NCBI RefSeq assembly: GCF_010093595.1 | Contig: NW_022985441.1 | Coordinates: 1,819,162 to 1,883,161, forward strand | Reading direction: 5' to 3' | Source: Mytilinidion resinicola | Taxonomy: Eukaryota; Ascomycota; Dothideomycetes; Mytilinidiales; Mytilinidiaceae | Length of the DNA: 64,000 nt | Shown here: piece by piece, positions 31,300 through 42,717 of the stretch | Layout of the letters: the number at the start of each line of letters is the position of its first letter | Numbering within the stretch: the first letter of the stretch is position 1 | Notes under the pieces: generated by a model | What the model was told of the DNA's origin: nothing | Database searches by the model: none | The model's input: the letters and a program-made list of their open reading frames with translations, nothing else | Program-made: the position numbers and the translations under genes

Positions 31300-31952
31300 A
31301 TGTCGGCCACAACAGCAACCCCACCAACATCACTTCCATCACTTCCATCACTTCCATCAACCACACCCATGACTCCTCCACCACCCGCCTACACGCCCAC
31401 CACCCGGCCGCCCCTCCCTCAACCCTCAACAAACCTCCCCTATACCGCCAATGCCAACTTCACCTACAACCCCTACAACCCTTTCGCCGGCGACGATTCC
31501 GATGCCGAAGACGACGACACAAATCTCGTCATCAACGCCTCGACCCAGATCCGCGGCTCAGGAAACGTCGTCGCCATGCCCCTCATCGACGCGCCGCGTA
31601 TCAGCGCCGCGCTGTTCTCCGTCCTGAAGACACAGGGCACAGGGAGGAGGGGCACCGTCAATGTGCAGATTCATTGCGGGGTGACGATTGTTGGGGAGAG
31701 GAATGTGGTGGGCTTGCAGGGGTTGGGGCTACGGCCAAAGGCTACGGCGGCGACTCCGGCGGCAGCGCCGGAGCCGCAGAAAGACGGGGAGAGGGAAGGG
31801 GAGCGTGTTGAGGAGGTGAGAAGTGGGGCTGGTATGAAGAGGAAGGCTGACGATGTATGTTTATTTGCTAATTGAAGCGTGAGGGCCAATGCTAATGAGA
31901 ATAGGATATTACGCCTCCAGCCCCCAAAGTTGTGAAGGTTGAGAGCGCCTAG
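31300..31952 (+). CDS. Small conserved-looking fungal protein of unknown function
   Basis: Two exons: 31300-31854 and 31905-31952, with a 50-nt intron (GTATGT, GCTAATG branch, TAG); the second exon adds 15 residues (Asp-Ile-Thr-Pro-Pro-Ala-Pro-Lys...) for 200 in all. The N-terminal third is Pro/Thr-rich with Ser-Leu-Pro repeats. An acidic Asp-Asp-Ser-Asp-Ala-Glu-Asp patch follows, then a folded-looking stretch (about 70-140) with Asn-Ala-Ser-Thr-Gln-Ile-Arg-Gly-Ser-Gly-Asn and alternating hydrophobics. The C-terminus has a Lys-Arg-Lys NLS-like cluster. I do not recognise a named family; a nuclear location is only suggested. A clean intron and bias towards C/G third positions support a real gene. 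Confidence 0.7.
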
Positions 31953-34900
31953 CCTCATCCTCCGTTACTACGCTCTCTCTCGATTGGGCTGCCCCTATAA
32001 TGCGAATATGATTGGAGATATATTTTTTGGATGTTTACCTTTGCTCAAGCACTGCGACTGTTTTTTCGAGGAAGGATAATCAGACTGTCATGCCAACGAT
32101 ACGGCTATGGGTTAATTCCATCGAGTATGTACTTGGGAGGGGGCTTATTCAAGACTAGACTGTCATTCTCATCAGCGACCTCGATACGAATGTGGGTTTA
32201 TCTGGGAGGGCATGGAGGAAAATGAAGAAATCAATGGATTGGAAGCGGGTATCCATATGAAGCATATGGAGTAATGAAAATGAGTTATACATAACCACAA
32301 CCACCATGACTGAGGGGTTGAGATCTGGAATATATTTGGAATTCAGGCAGAGTGGTGCCTTCGTCTAGTTTCGCCTCTAGCTTCTTCTTCTAGACGTTTT
32401 CCTTGCACGTTGTGTATACTGTAAGAGGCCTCCGCATGTGCCCTTCCGATATTTCCTACCACTCCCACATAATTCTGACACTGGGAGTATGAAATGGATG
32501 GCCTCTGTTGTGGTCACTCCTGCATTCTAGGCGGTTGCTAGGCTACTGAGAGGACGTTAACATCAGCGATGATCGCCCAACGGCACAGGAAAGCGACGCG
32601 CCTTCGAATTGTTCAGATGCAAACCGTTACGTGACCGCTGCCGGGGGATTTAGAGCTCCGATAGATAATGCCAGATATGACGACGTGCGACGAAGAATAG
32701 AATAAAGGAGAGCGGTCGTAGCTACGAGGTGAAATATCGGTGAGAGTTTCAGAGACCAGGGATCCATCAATTCTTCCGCATTGCCAGTTTCCAGAAGCGG
32801 CACACTGTGCGGCTATCAAGCGCGTTGAGCCTCAAGATGATGATCGACCCTGGAACGGGAGGCGATCAAAAGGCGCGGGTGGTGGCAACTACCTTGCTCG
32901 GAGCGTGCTGACACCGTTTGAAATTGCGAGAGGTTCAATTATTAAGACCACATCTGTAATTAATTTTGGAGGTACGTTGGAGACTGCGAAACTTGGCTAC
33001 TGATTTTAAATTTCTCCGAATAGCTTCTGTGAATCAACAATTGGATCAAGGAAGTTGGACTTGAGTATTCCTCTAAGAACTGTTTGAAGATGGGAATCAA
33101 GTCTTAGTGTCGGAGAGCACGCATGAAAATCGGTGCTGACTTCAACGGCAAACCACAACCGTATCTCGGTGACCGACTGTTTCTGAATGCACTCTTGCGA
33201 CAAGAATGAAATGTAGGACAAAAGATACAAGGAAGTAGATTACGTGACCAACCAATGCTGGTTCACAGTTGAGACATGACTTTGCGCATGCTTTACCCTC
33301 TGGTCTTGGCCTCATTCTCGGCACTCAGACAATGTATTGGACTACCCCGAACAGCTGCGAGATAGAAGCGTTTGGAGTCATTCAAGTCTTCGCTCTCTAG
33401 GATTCACATCCCACCTAAATTTCTGGAAAGTGCCGAGGGGCCTTGGACAATGGCGAGTAAGTATGCACAGACTTTTATTCATTTCCTCATTCCACACTAC
33501 GGGATCGGTGGAATCGGGCGGGTACCTTTGAAGGATCGCCAAGGATGGCGGATTCGGGACTCACATATTGCTTACCGCATCTTAACAACTTGGCAACATC
33601 AGACAGCAGCCGAAATAGTGGGGTGTCAGCGACAACGGGCCGGCGAAAAGCTTCAAACGCATAATGAAACCTTTTTCGATGTGGAAGATCTGCGCAAGTG
33701 GGAGAGCGCATATGAAAACAAGCAGATGGCGAACGGTGCACAGAGCATCGGACCCAAATCATAGAGAAACGTGGACGCCACGATGGACGTGCGGAGAAAT
33801 TGTCCCGACGCAGGATGAAACCCGCCCGCCGTTATGGATACGCGGAGACGAGAACGAGAAGCACGTTGTGCGGCGGGCGATAAGAGAGGGAGGAAATGAT
33901 GGCTCTTTCGGCACAGGCACAGCCTGGGAGGCCCTCGCGTCTGGGTCGGTTCCTCCAGGAGGGACCGCGTGCGTGGTTTGACATTGGTTTGAGGCCGAGC
34001 GGCGATGTCGCGAGCGAGCCCACGCGGGGGACGGGGTTGCGTCAGACGCCTCGAATGCAATCAGTTTCAGCGTGCCGGATAAGTGGACGCTCCTAGTCGC
34101 TTTTCTGGAAGGTCGGCGAGGGCGGCATAAGGATGTGGTGTTTAAATTTGACATCGGCCGCCGAATACCACGGAGACGGGTGGTTGCACGACTGGGGCCT
34201 CGGATCGACGGCTCTGCTCGTGACGGCATCGGCGGAGAAGGCAGAGCGAGCGCGTGGGTGTGACGGCGAGAGGACATTAAATGAGGATCTCACGATGCGC
34301 ACGCTCTGTGTGGTTTGCTTTTGGGGGGAGGGTGGTCAGTGGGGACGAAGCGCTTCACATTCACACGCCAAGGGGCGACGTCCCTGGGTGGCGCGCGGCT
34401 CCATGAGGAGCGAGCGTGCCAGGTGCAACGGCCACGAATAGATGGCTGGTGGATGTGACAAGCTGGCGGCTGAGGCGATATTGCTTTGTGAAGCATCGCG
34501 AAGTCGTGGGCACGGCGTGCTGCAGCTGTGCCTTGCGGCGGCGGTGTGGTGTTGTCGCTGTCGGATGCCGCAGCCGGGCCGTGACGGGAGGGGTTCTCGG
34601 GGGGCGCTGTGAGTGGTGCATCGGCTGTTCCTGAGGCGTGAGGGCGACGGGACAGACGGCGGCGCGAGTGGTGGCCGTTTCACTGGCCCTGGATGCGTGC
34701 CGGAACGAGTCTAGCACGCGGGACCCCTGAATTAGCTCGTGAACGCCAGTGCCAGGCACGCCAGGCACACTTTCGCAGCGTGCCCCGAGAACGACGCCGT
34801 GCATGCTGCTGCCCAGCGGCCCAGGTGCCGTCGGGGTGCGGCGAGCGTCGAGGTCGAGAATAGCATTGCAGCAGTCGCCAAACAAGTGCTGCCTGGCTTC

Positions 34901-35923
34901 AATGGAGTCGAGCTGCCTTCTCAGCGGGAGCTCAACGCCACGGAGCGTCCGACGGCGATCGCGCAGGGCTCCAGGTCAAAACGAGGCCGCTCCCAAACAG
35001 CCCACGCCCGTTGCCTGCGAATCAGCGGCCGCATCAGAGGCCCTCGCCCGCGCCCGCGATCCTGCTGCAGCGAGTCGCGCGGCCTGAAGCACCCAAGCCG
35101 CCAGCCCAGCCCCCCGGTCCTCACCGCTTTCGGCATCCCTCCCCTCGCACGCCCAACCCTCGGACGACGTCCTCTCGAACGGGCCACGGCTGCACTCCTC
35201 GCCCACAAGTCCCCGTTCCTGTGTGCCAGAGCCTGCCTCACGCTGCCGCCCACGACAATCGCTGCCTGGCCTCATCGCGCGACGACGACAGCTCGTCACC
35301 TCTCGCCGCCAAACCGTGCCGCTCAGCCTCAAGCAGTCCTCCCCCGCCCTCTTTGACAGAGCCTGCGTCTGCGTCGCTCCCTACTGCGAGTGCTGTTTCA
35401 ACCTCTGACACTCCCTTCTTTCTGCCACGAAACACGCTGTACCACCGTCTGCTGGAGCTGGCAGCCTGTCTGTTCATACGCCCAACACCACTCTCTTCGC
35501 ACCTGGCCGAAGGCAAGTCCCTGCTGTGCCCACCGGCGAACCCCCTCTGACGCCAGACTGCGCGATAGATCACAATCCCTTCGCCGTTGACTGTTCTTGC
35601 GGCCTACCGCGCCATACCACGCCTACCCTGCATACACTCATCCCGCGCAATTGGAGGATATTCGAGGGAGCATACGCGCAATCGGCACCGTCTGCCGTTG
35701 AAAGAGCTTGGAGCCCGCCGTCGTAACTGGAAGGCCGAGCCACCTCATCCGGAAGGAGCCTCGAATTGCACCCCACCACCACTGCAATCGCTATGAAGTC
35801 GCAGCTGGCATGCTAAGCGTCTGTCCTTTACTTCATGTCGAGTCCCATACACTGTAACCACCTGGACTCGTCTCTTGCCGTCTTTTATTCGTCCTCCACC
35901 CGCCTGGAGCTGCGTCTTGTATC
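31953..35923. other. Long intergenic region, no supported gene
   Basis: About 4 kb. Open frames at 33372-33764 (plus), 33759-34277 (minus), 34361-34885 (minus) and 34739-35550 (plus) overlap each other in a GC-rich stretch and show no recognisable motif. The segment 35100-35900 is C/T-rich and is probably promoter and long 5' leader of the kelch gene. Confidence 0.5.
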
Positions 35924-38176
35924 ATGAGCAACCCGAAACCGCTCGTTGAGCTGAGCGGCCACTGCTCCATCATCAACAACCACACTCTCTACGTCTACTC
36001 GCCCGCTGCTTTTCAGTCGATCGACTTGGCTGAAGGGGCAGAATGGAAGCCGCTGCCAATGGGTGTGTCGGTGACTGGCGGCCAATGTGTCAAGGTTATA
36101 CCAACTGGCGGTGACGCCAGCCAAGCGGGCCTCTACATTGTAGGAGGAGCCGTGAATGAGACTGCCAGCAGTTGGAATTACCCCGGGATCCAGCGCTACT
36201 CTTTCGCCGACGCGACGTGGGAATGGGTCAACCCCGTCGTCCCCGTCACCCAAAACCGACAGAACCACGCCGCAACCTACCTCAATGCCTCGTCTTCAAT
36301 TCTCGTCTACTCTGGCTCGCAAACAACCGGAGACACTGGCCCTTCATCACAAACCTTTCTCATTTCCACACTACCGCCTTATGGAGTACAGGCCTATAGT
36401 TCGACCGCGCCGCCTGCGGTCATGCCTATGCTTCTGCCATGGGACGATAGCCATGCCGTTATGATTGGAGGAGACACCCAGAACAAGGCTGTATGGACCT
36501 TCAGCCCTGCCGATGGCTGGCAAAACCTAGGTGCGACCTTGGAGAAACCCATCGAAAACCAATCGCAAATTCAATGCACCGTCGTATCTGGCGATGATGG
36601 AAGCAAAGTACTGGAGACCTACGACATGGGTGCATCGCCAAACGTGGTCACTCGCACCGCTCTGCTTGCTGCGGGAGGTGCAGTAGCACCCCCTGGTTTG
36701 ATCGTCGGTCCACCAGCCAAGAAGCAGACGCGAGATCTCACCGTGGCTAAGTGGCCATCATACAACGCCACATTTGCCCCAACAACAGCACGAACCGGCT
36801 TCTCCATTGCGCAAGACACAGACGGATATGCCGTCATTAGTGGCGGCGACCCGAAAGACCCTCTTTGCATCTTCGACCAGAAGGCAAACTCTTGGGTGAA
36901 CACCACGGAGCTGTTCGCTGGGAACCAAATCACTATCCAATCCGAACCAACATCAACCTCCGCCTCATCGACGCCTTCTGCCACATCTGCATCTGCCACA
37001 TCGTCATCAGCGGCAGCCTCGTCGTCGGCAGCAGCAGCCGTACCGGCGTCAACAGGCAATCAGCATAATCGCATGCTTACTGTACTCGGCGCCACGCTGG
37101 GTGCTATATTTGGCATCGCTGCGGTAGTAATAATACTGTTACTGCTGTTGAGGTGGAAGAAGGAACGGAGGAAGCGAGCTGGTGGAGATGGATACGTCGA
37201 GAAAGATCGTCTAAGCTTTGCGGATCGTGGTGCCGAGTTCATGAGCGAAGCTGGTGGGTCTGTTGGGCACAACTATTCAGCCTCACGAAACATGTCGCAA
37301 GACTCACTTGCCATCATTAGTGGCCGAGCCGGGAAGAATCACCAGAGAGGGATTGGGAGTGACGCCAGCACGGCAGGCTTGGTCATGAAGAAGAGCCCTC
37401 TGGGTTACGCTGAGCCAGTGGAGATGGCTAAGATTGACCAGAGGACAGCGCACATCTCTGAGAAGCCAAAACAACCCCAACCGGCCCCGGCACCCGAGTC
37501 TGCTCCCTATGGACGTAGCCGTAGCTCAGGATGGAGTAAATACTTCGCCAACAACGAAGCTACCAACCTGGCTCAAATGCAATCAGGACGATCGACGTAT
37601 ACATCTGATAGGACGAGCGGCGAAAGCCACTCACAGTACACAGACTCTCGGATGTACAGCCAACCTTCACAAGGGGTGCCGCCGCTTGACTTGAACTTCG
37701 CCAAGTTTGAGGGTCAACGGCTAAGTCGCGTAGCCACTGGAAGCCCTACATTGGGACACTCACGAGAGAACCTTCCTGGCCAACCCATGCAAGCGGAATT
37801 GGCTCGTGCAAATTCGACAGGCAGTACAGTTTCAAGCCTAGGACATGATAGCAGCAATCCTTTCAGCGACAATCGAGGAGCAACGGAAAGCTGGACGCCT
37901 GTCTCATCAGGCAACGCGTGGAACCAGAGGCCAGTCAGCAGTAACTACACGAGTAGCCTTCGAGACGGCACCACTTCTTACTATAACGATGGCGCGAGCT
38001 CCTATTATCCAAAGAGCGAAGCACCTTCAGCGTTCTATCCTGCACGAGCAGCTGAAGGACGAGACAGCACAGTGACTGTGTTCCCAAGGGGTGTACCTGA
38101 AAATGGCGGCTCTGTAAGGAAGAACGGGACTCACCAAGATATGTCATGGTTGAACCTAGGAGCCAACGGGACTTGA
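35924..38176 (+). CDS. Kelch-like membrane protein with single transmembrane helix and long cytoplasmic tail
   Basis: Single exon, 750 residues. Residues 1-340 form a kelch-type beta-propeller (repeated Gly-Gly pairs: Val-Gly-Gly-Ala, Met-Ile-Gly-Gly-Asp, Ile-Ser-Gly-Gly-Asp), with several Asn-x-Ser/Thr sites. A Ser/Thr/Ala-rich stalk (345-380) leads to one hydrophobic helix at 384-411 followed by Arg-Trp-Lys-Lys-Glu-Arg-Arg-Lys-Arg, a stop-transfer signal. The tail (412-750) is Ser/Gly/Pro-rich with possible phosphorylation sites. No cleaved signal peptide is evident, so the helix may serve as signal anchor. Function unknown; a surface sensor role is inference only. My recollection is that some databases mislabel this family as splicing factor CLF1; the sequence has no HAT repeats. 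Confidence 0.85.
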   Translation: MSNPKPLVELSGHCSIINNHTLYVYSPAAFQSIDLAEGAEWKPLPMGVSVTGGQCVKVIPTGGDASQAGLYIVGGAVNETASSWNYPGIQRYSFADATWEWVNPVVPVTQNRQNHAATYLNASSSILVYSGSQTTGDTGPSSQTFLISTLPPYGVQAYSSTAPPAVMPMLLPWDDSHAVMIGGDTQNKAVWTFSPADGWQNLGATLEKPIENQSQIQCTVVSGDDGSKVLETYDMGASPNVVTRTALLAAGGAVAPPGLIVGPPAKKQTRDLTVAKWPSYNATFAPTTARTGFSIAQDTDGYAVISGGDPKDPLCIFDQKANSWVNTTELFAGNQITIQSEPTSTSASSTPSATSASATSSSAAASSSAAAAVPASTGNQHNRMLTVLGATLGAIFGIAAVVIILLLLLRWKKERRKRAGGDGYVEKDRLSFADRGAEFMSEAGGSVGHNYSASRNMSQDSLAIISGRAGKNHQRGIGSDASTAGLVMKKSPLGYAEPVEMAKIDQRTAHISEKPKQPQPAPAPESAPYGRSRSSGWSKYFANNEATNLAQMQSGRSTYTSDRTSGESHSQYTDSRMYSQPSQGVPPLDLNFAKFEGQRLSRVATGSPTLGHSRENLPGQPMQAELARANSTGSTVSSLGHDSSNPFSDNRGATESWTPVSSGNAWNQRPVSSNYTSSLRDGTTSYYNDGASSYYPKSEAPSAFYPARAAEGRDSTVTVFPRGVPENGGSVRKNGTHQDMSWLNLGANGT

Positions 38177-39827
38177 AATACGAATCGCTCGGTCACGGAT
38201 ATATCATTATCTTCTGTTCCTCTTCCTCATTGCACCATGTGCTCGGCGGCTTGACTAGGGCAGTGGCTTCTTTTACATACAAACGGCCAACAGGGGATTT
38301 CGGATTTCCTTACCAAAAAGCGACTGATACGGTTCCCACGATGGCTTATCTTTCGGGCTTTTGTTTGTCTTCTTCGCCTCTATTTTACTGCTTGCATGCA
38401 TCATCACTAGCGCCGGGCGTTTTCCTTTCAGCTCTCGTTTCATCGTCTTCTAGCTCCCTCGCTGGCTGGCGATTGCCTTCTTGCCTGCTTTCTGTGTTTC
38501 TCTTTTTGCTAGCTTGCTACCCGTACACTCGTCAGAGCGTACAGCGCTTTGCGCCTGTCTCTACAGATACCCGACTGCGCCCTCTAATACGGGCGTTTTG
38601 TCAACCTAAACCCAAACCCACTCCATCGTACCTTGTAGCAATATCCTCCACCGACAACGCGGCCCCAGGGCCCTCGCTTGAGCATCTCCTGCTTAGTTTC
38701 TTTTCTTGGTCCAAACTTGTATCTCTTTTTCTTTCTTGTCCCGATTGCTGATCGCTGTTCGATCCGAGGCTTCTTTTCTTTGCCTTCTTTTCTTCTGGTT
38801 AGGTATCGGGTTTCTCTTTGTACAGGGCTGGGTCTCTCGGAGAATCATGTTTCAGTGGTGTATTTGAGGGGGCGAAGGCGAAGAAGTGGGGTGCATGAAT
38901 GCGCTTAAGGTGTATGCTAAGAGTAAGAGAAGAAGGAGGAAATGTGGAAGCCTGCAGGCTTTCCGAAGGCCTGGTTTGAATCGACAATGCGCCCCAAGTG
39001 GGGATCGCGCTTAAAGCTTAATGAGATGCTCTGTACAAATACTCTTTCTACCTCTGCTTGTGAAAAGCTTGAAGTTGAGTGCGGTGGATTCAGTAGTCCA
39101 GGCTAGATCACAATCAAGCATCGTTATACGTGCTTCCTGTACATCCTCAATGCCTATACGACTTGCTCAGACACCTCATAATACTACATCTCACCGTCGG
39201 AATTCAATGACAAGAAACATTGCCACGTGCTCAACCTATTGACCGCCATCTCGCAATCCCCCTCACAACCCCCCAGAATGAGGTACAGATGTACACCACC
39301 AACACGCCCCCTGAATCTTCCCCGCATCCACCCCTCCACTCCTCCATGGGCCTACTCTGCGTGGCTTTTCGATCCACAGCCGCCTCCACTCCACCACTCC
39401 ATCGCAAGCTTCTCGGTTGATATTTGATCCCTCCCTCTCCCACACCCATGTGCTAGGCTCTACTTCGCTTTTTGATCCCCACACGCGCCAACCCACATGC
39501 GACGTGAAGACGTCACGTGCTCATCTCCTCTCCGAACCCTCCCTCCCATGCTTCCGTGTCTGAGACTCGGGCGCGGGAGAGGTTTAGTTATATACTCTTA
39601 GATGAGTCAGCTTGCATGTGCATCACGTGATACAGAGGGCCGATTTGAGGCATAATTACCAAAAATGCAACGAATCTTCCCCGAATTGGATCAAAGCTCT
39701 TCAAAATCAGTTCGCGAAGTAATACACGAAATGACAGGTTGATTCGTGTCGAGGTTGACTTGGGGTCGACTCACATGTTTAGCCTAAGTGTTGTGTTTTG
39801 GTGGCTCAACTTGACTGCTTAGATAAT
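38177..39827. other. Intergenic region downstream of kelch gene
   Basis: T-rich 3' flank (38200-38800) with an open but low-complexity frame (38146-38751) judged non-coding. TGAGTCA at 39603-39609 and TCACGTGA at 39623-39630 sit close together. No gene seen. Confidence 0.5.
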
Positions 39828-40356
39828 GGACGAGCTTAATTACCACCCCCCTTTTCTCTCCGTATCACCCCCCTTTTCTCTTGCTATAACCCCCCCAAGA
39901 TTTAGCTTAGCTCCAGCCTGTAACAACTTTGTCTCACCAATTAGAAGCAGAACCACCAAGCTTTAATACGGAATCTACGTTAACCCGCGTGACCTCACCA
40001 CCTACTATACCCATCTAGCCCTGTGCCACTAGGACTGCCACGCATTTATAGAGGAGAGCATAAGGTCTACTATCTTTCTAGAACGGGCCTCTATCTACTC
40101 CTAAGAAGGAGGTAGTTTATAGTTAAGGGCCCGGCATAAAAGCAAGCTATTTAGGCTAAATGCTTAGCTATCTAGGCACGTTCTGTTTTAAATATAATGG
40201 CAGGTAGCAGGCTGGTATATGGCTATTAATTCACTCTCGTGGTGTTGCAGATTTAAAGCTTTGAATTTGTAGGACAAAGTTGTTGCGGGCCGGAGCTAAG
40301 CTAAATCTAGGGGGGGTTATAGCAAGAGAAAAGGGGGGTGGTAATTAAGCTCGTCC
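39828..40356. mobile_element. hAT-like MITE (529 bp) with 8-bp target duplication
   Basis: Terminal inverted repeats of about 89 bp: left begins ggacgagcttaattaccacc at 39828, and the right end at 40356 is its complement. The left repeat contains a 22-bp internal duplication of the pyrimidine block. The flanks carry an identical 8-bp direct repeat, tagataat, at 39820-39827 and 40357-40364, the target-duplication size of hAT elements. No coding capacity. If the terminal g/c pair is counted as duplication instead, a 9-bp Mutator-type duplication is possible. Confidence 0.8.
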
Positions 40357-40899
40357 TAGATAATGCGTCCAAGAGAGCGATGGGTCGGGATGGTTAGGTA
40401 TTTGATAGTTTGGCTGTTCGAGGATTCTTTGTCCTGAGTTCTGGGTGGGGCGTATCTACTTGCATTCCTCACAACCCTCACCTCCCAAGCCCTGACAATA
40501 ACACTATCACATCTTCTCAAACAACACTCAGATGTTGCCATATATCTATTCATAATCCTCGTGAAATTCGTCACAAAGCCTATCCAGTGTATGCCACCCG
40601 CCCCTTTCCCAAAAACCCAAAACCGTCCAATCCCATCCATCATCCATGCACTGTTCATAAAAAAAAGCTCCATTCATTCATTCGTCCATTCATTCTCTGC
40701 ATAACCGAAAAGATGTCCATAACCATCCGTCCACAAGAAAGAAAGGAGAAAAAAGAAAATAGTCATCTCTCGGGTATACAGTACCCAGGTATCAATCACC
40801 ACCCTTCTTTCTCTTCTGAAGCCTTCATTCCGTTCACCTTCCAATACCTCAAAAGCCTGAAACCCCTGAAAGAAACCGTCATCCTACTACTCTATCACT
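40357..40899. other. 3' flank of the DUF3824 gene
   Basis: No gene; A/C-rich sequence downstream of the minus-strand gene. Open frame 40410-40931 has no recognisable product. Confidence 0.45.
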
Positions 40900-42717
40900 C
40901 TAATATCTCGCGCCAGGCGGCGCGCCAATAGGGGGCGGGGGAACGCTCCCATACGGATTCGCATCCGCATAAGTCGTCGGATACGCTTGTTGCCTCGGAG
41001 CTGTCGGATACGCAGGATACGCATTAGCATACTGTCCATTAGGAATCGCGACAGGGCCGCCACCACCACCACCACCACCACCACCGAGCGCATTCTGGCG
41101 AGCCTCCTTCTCCATCTTCTCCCGCTGCTTCCTCCTCTTGCGGCGCTTGTCCTCGAGCTCTTTGACCGTGTGCCGCTGCTCGTTCATCTCCTTCCACTCG
41201 GAGAAGGCTGACTTGATACCGAGTGCTGCAATGCCCACGGCCGCCGCGTCCTGGAGCATGTTCTTGCTCTTGCGCTTGCGCGCCTCCTCGGGCGTGATCT
41301 CGCCCTCGCTCACCAGCTTGCGCCGCTTCTCGGAGGCCACCATAGACGAATAGACGCCGTGCGCCGCGTGGATTGTGGCGACGGTCGCGAAGCCCGCTGT
41401 CAGGAGTTCCTTACCTCGCATTTTCTTGCGCTTGCGCTCCATGTCGGTCGTCGACTCAGAGTCTTCGCTGCTATTTCCACCCTTGACTTTCTTAGCGACT
41501 GCACGGCTTTGGCTACCGCTATTGCGGGACGCACCGTCGTAGGATTCCATGTCGCGGCTGCGTCCGCCGTTGTGGTTGCGTCCACGCGACGGCACGTAGC
41601 TGTCCTCGCTGGAGACGCTGCGGGAGCGGTTCCGGTCCTTGGCAGAGCGGGATTTGGAGCGCACACGATCGTAAAGGGCCTTGCCGGCAGCGAGGACGGC
41701 TCCCGCGCCGGCGACGTCGCGGAGAGTGTGGCTTTTGTCTTCGCCGTCGCGGCCGCGAGATTGGGAACGTCCGCGGCCAAAGAGAGACCTGGATCGAGCA
41801 CGGAGGCCACCGCCTGTGGATCGTGACCGCGAGCGTGATCGGGATGCATCACGTCCTCGGCCTCGAGATTGCGAGCGGGAGCCGTTGGCAAGACGATTGG
41901 CAACGAGACCACCGAGGGCGGCTTCAGCAACGTGACGCTTTCCCTTGTGACTTGGGTCTTTATCTACGAGACTGTCGATACCAGCGGCACCAAGCGCGGC
42001 AGTAGCAACGCGCTGGCCCTTCTGCCCAGTCCAGGGACCAGGTTCTTTGCGGCTGCGGAAGGCTTCGATGGCACCAGCAACGACGGCTGCTTTTGCGGCT
42101 TGCTCCCACTTGGCGGAGCTTTTGTGGCCTTTCCCGCCCCGGCTGCGGCTGCGCTCGGTAGACTCGTCGCTGTATCGTCGACTGCGGCGGTCGTATCGGT
42201 CGCTGTCGTCGTCCCAGCCTCCATGACGGGACCGAGAGCGGCTTCGAGACTTCTTGCCGGTCACAGCGGCGATGACGCCGCCGAGGCCAAGACCCTCCGC
42301 CGTATCTTTGATGTTATCGACAACTGATTTGCGGCGCTCGCGACGAGGCTTGTCGTAGTCGTCAGAGTAGTAGCCATCGCGATCGTAGGAGCTGCGGCGT
42401 CTGCCACCGCCCCGGCTGGAGGGTGGATAGCCGTAGTCGGATCGGTCGTCGTAGCTGCGGCGGCCGGCGGATCGGGCGCGCGGGGCATAGTCGGTCTCGC
42501 GGTATCTGCTCTGGCGGTACTCTCCGCCCGGCGGTGGGAAGTCGCGGGGGATGTCCTCGATGCTGTCCTCGCGGGGACGGTAGACGAGGTCGCGGACTGG
42601 GGCGCCTTTGCCGCCGCGCTCGATGTAGGTCGTCTCTGAGGCGTATTCGGGCTCTCGGTCGCGGGTGCGGCGCGACCCGCCGCGGCGCGGGCGGTCGTCG
42701 TAGCTGTACTCAGACAT
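40900..42717 (-). CDS. DUF3824-domain, Arg/Ser-rich protein
   Basis: Single exon of 605 residues from ATG 42717. The N-terminus is rich in Tyr, Arg and Asp (Arg-Arg-Gly-Gly-Ser-Arg, Tyr-Asp-Asp-Arg). Several Arg-Ser/Ser-Arg clusters occur (about 155-205, 285-345, 380-400). Ala/Gly-rich hydrophobic segments recur (Ala-Ala-Lys-Ala-Ala-Val-Val-Ala-Gly-Ala, Val-Ala-Gly-Ala-Gly-Ala-Val-Leu-Ala-Ala-Gly), the pattern of fungal DUF3824 proteins. A Lys/Arg-rich helix lies near 520-550, then a poly-Gly run encoded by a GGT/GGC-type repeat (41060-41088) and a Pro/Tyr-rich C-terminus. The family has no established function. GC-rich coding composition gives many shadow frames on the other strand. Confidence 0.85.
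   Translation of the reverse strand: MSEYSYDDRPRRGGSRRTRDREPEYASETTYIERGGKGAPVRDLVYRPREDSIEDIPRDFPPPGGEYRQSRYRETDYAPRARSAGRRSYDDRSDYGYPPSSRGGGRRRSSYDRDGYYSDDYDKPRRERRKSVVDNIKDTAEGLGLGGVIAAVTGKKSRSRSRSRHGGWDDDSDRYDRRSRRYSDESTERSRSRGGKGHKSSAKWEQAAKAAVVAGAIEAFRSRKEPGPWTGQKGQRVATAALGAAGIDSLVDKDPSHKGKRHVAEAALGGLVANRLANGSRSQSRGRGRDASRSRSRSRSTGGGLRARSRSLFGRGRSQSRGRDGEDKSHTLRDVAGAGAVLAAGKALYDRVRSKSRSAKDRNRSRSVSSEDSYVPSRGRNHNGGRSRDMESYDGASRNSGSQSRAVAKKVKGGNSSEDSESTTDMERKRKKMRGKELLTAGFATVATIHAAHGVYSSMVASEKRRKLVSEGEITPEEARKRKSKNMLQDAAAVGIAALGIKSAFSEWKEMNEQRHTVKELEDKRRKRRKQREKMEKEARQNALGGGGGGGGGGPVAIPNGQYANAYPAYPTAPRQQAYPTTYADANPYGSVPPPPIGAPPGARY

Noticed and set aside
33759..35550. Dense overlapping open frames before the kelch gene
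   Set aside because: No recognisable domain, mutually overlapping on both strands, in promoter/leader-like composition.
35924..38176. CLF1 splicing-factor label for the kelch protein
   Set aside because: It has a kelch propeller and a transmembrane helix and no HAT repeats; the true CLF1 is at 63082-64000.
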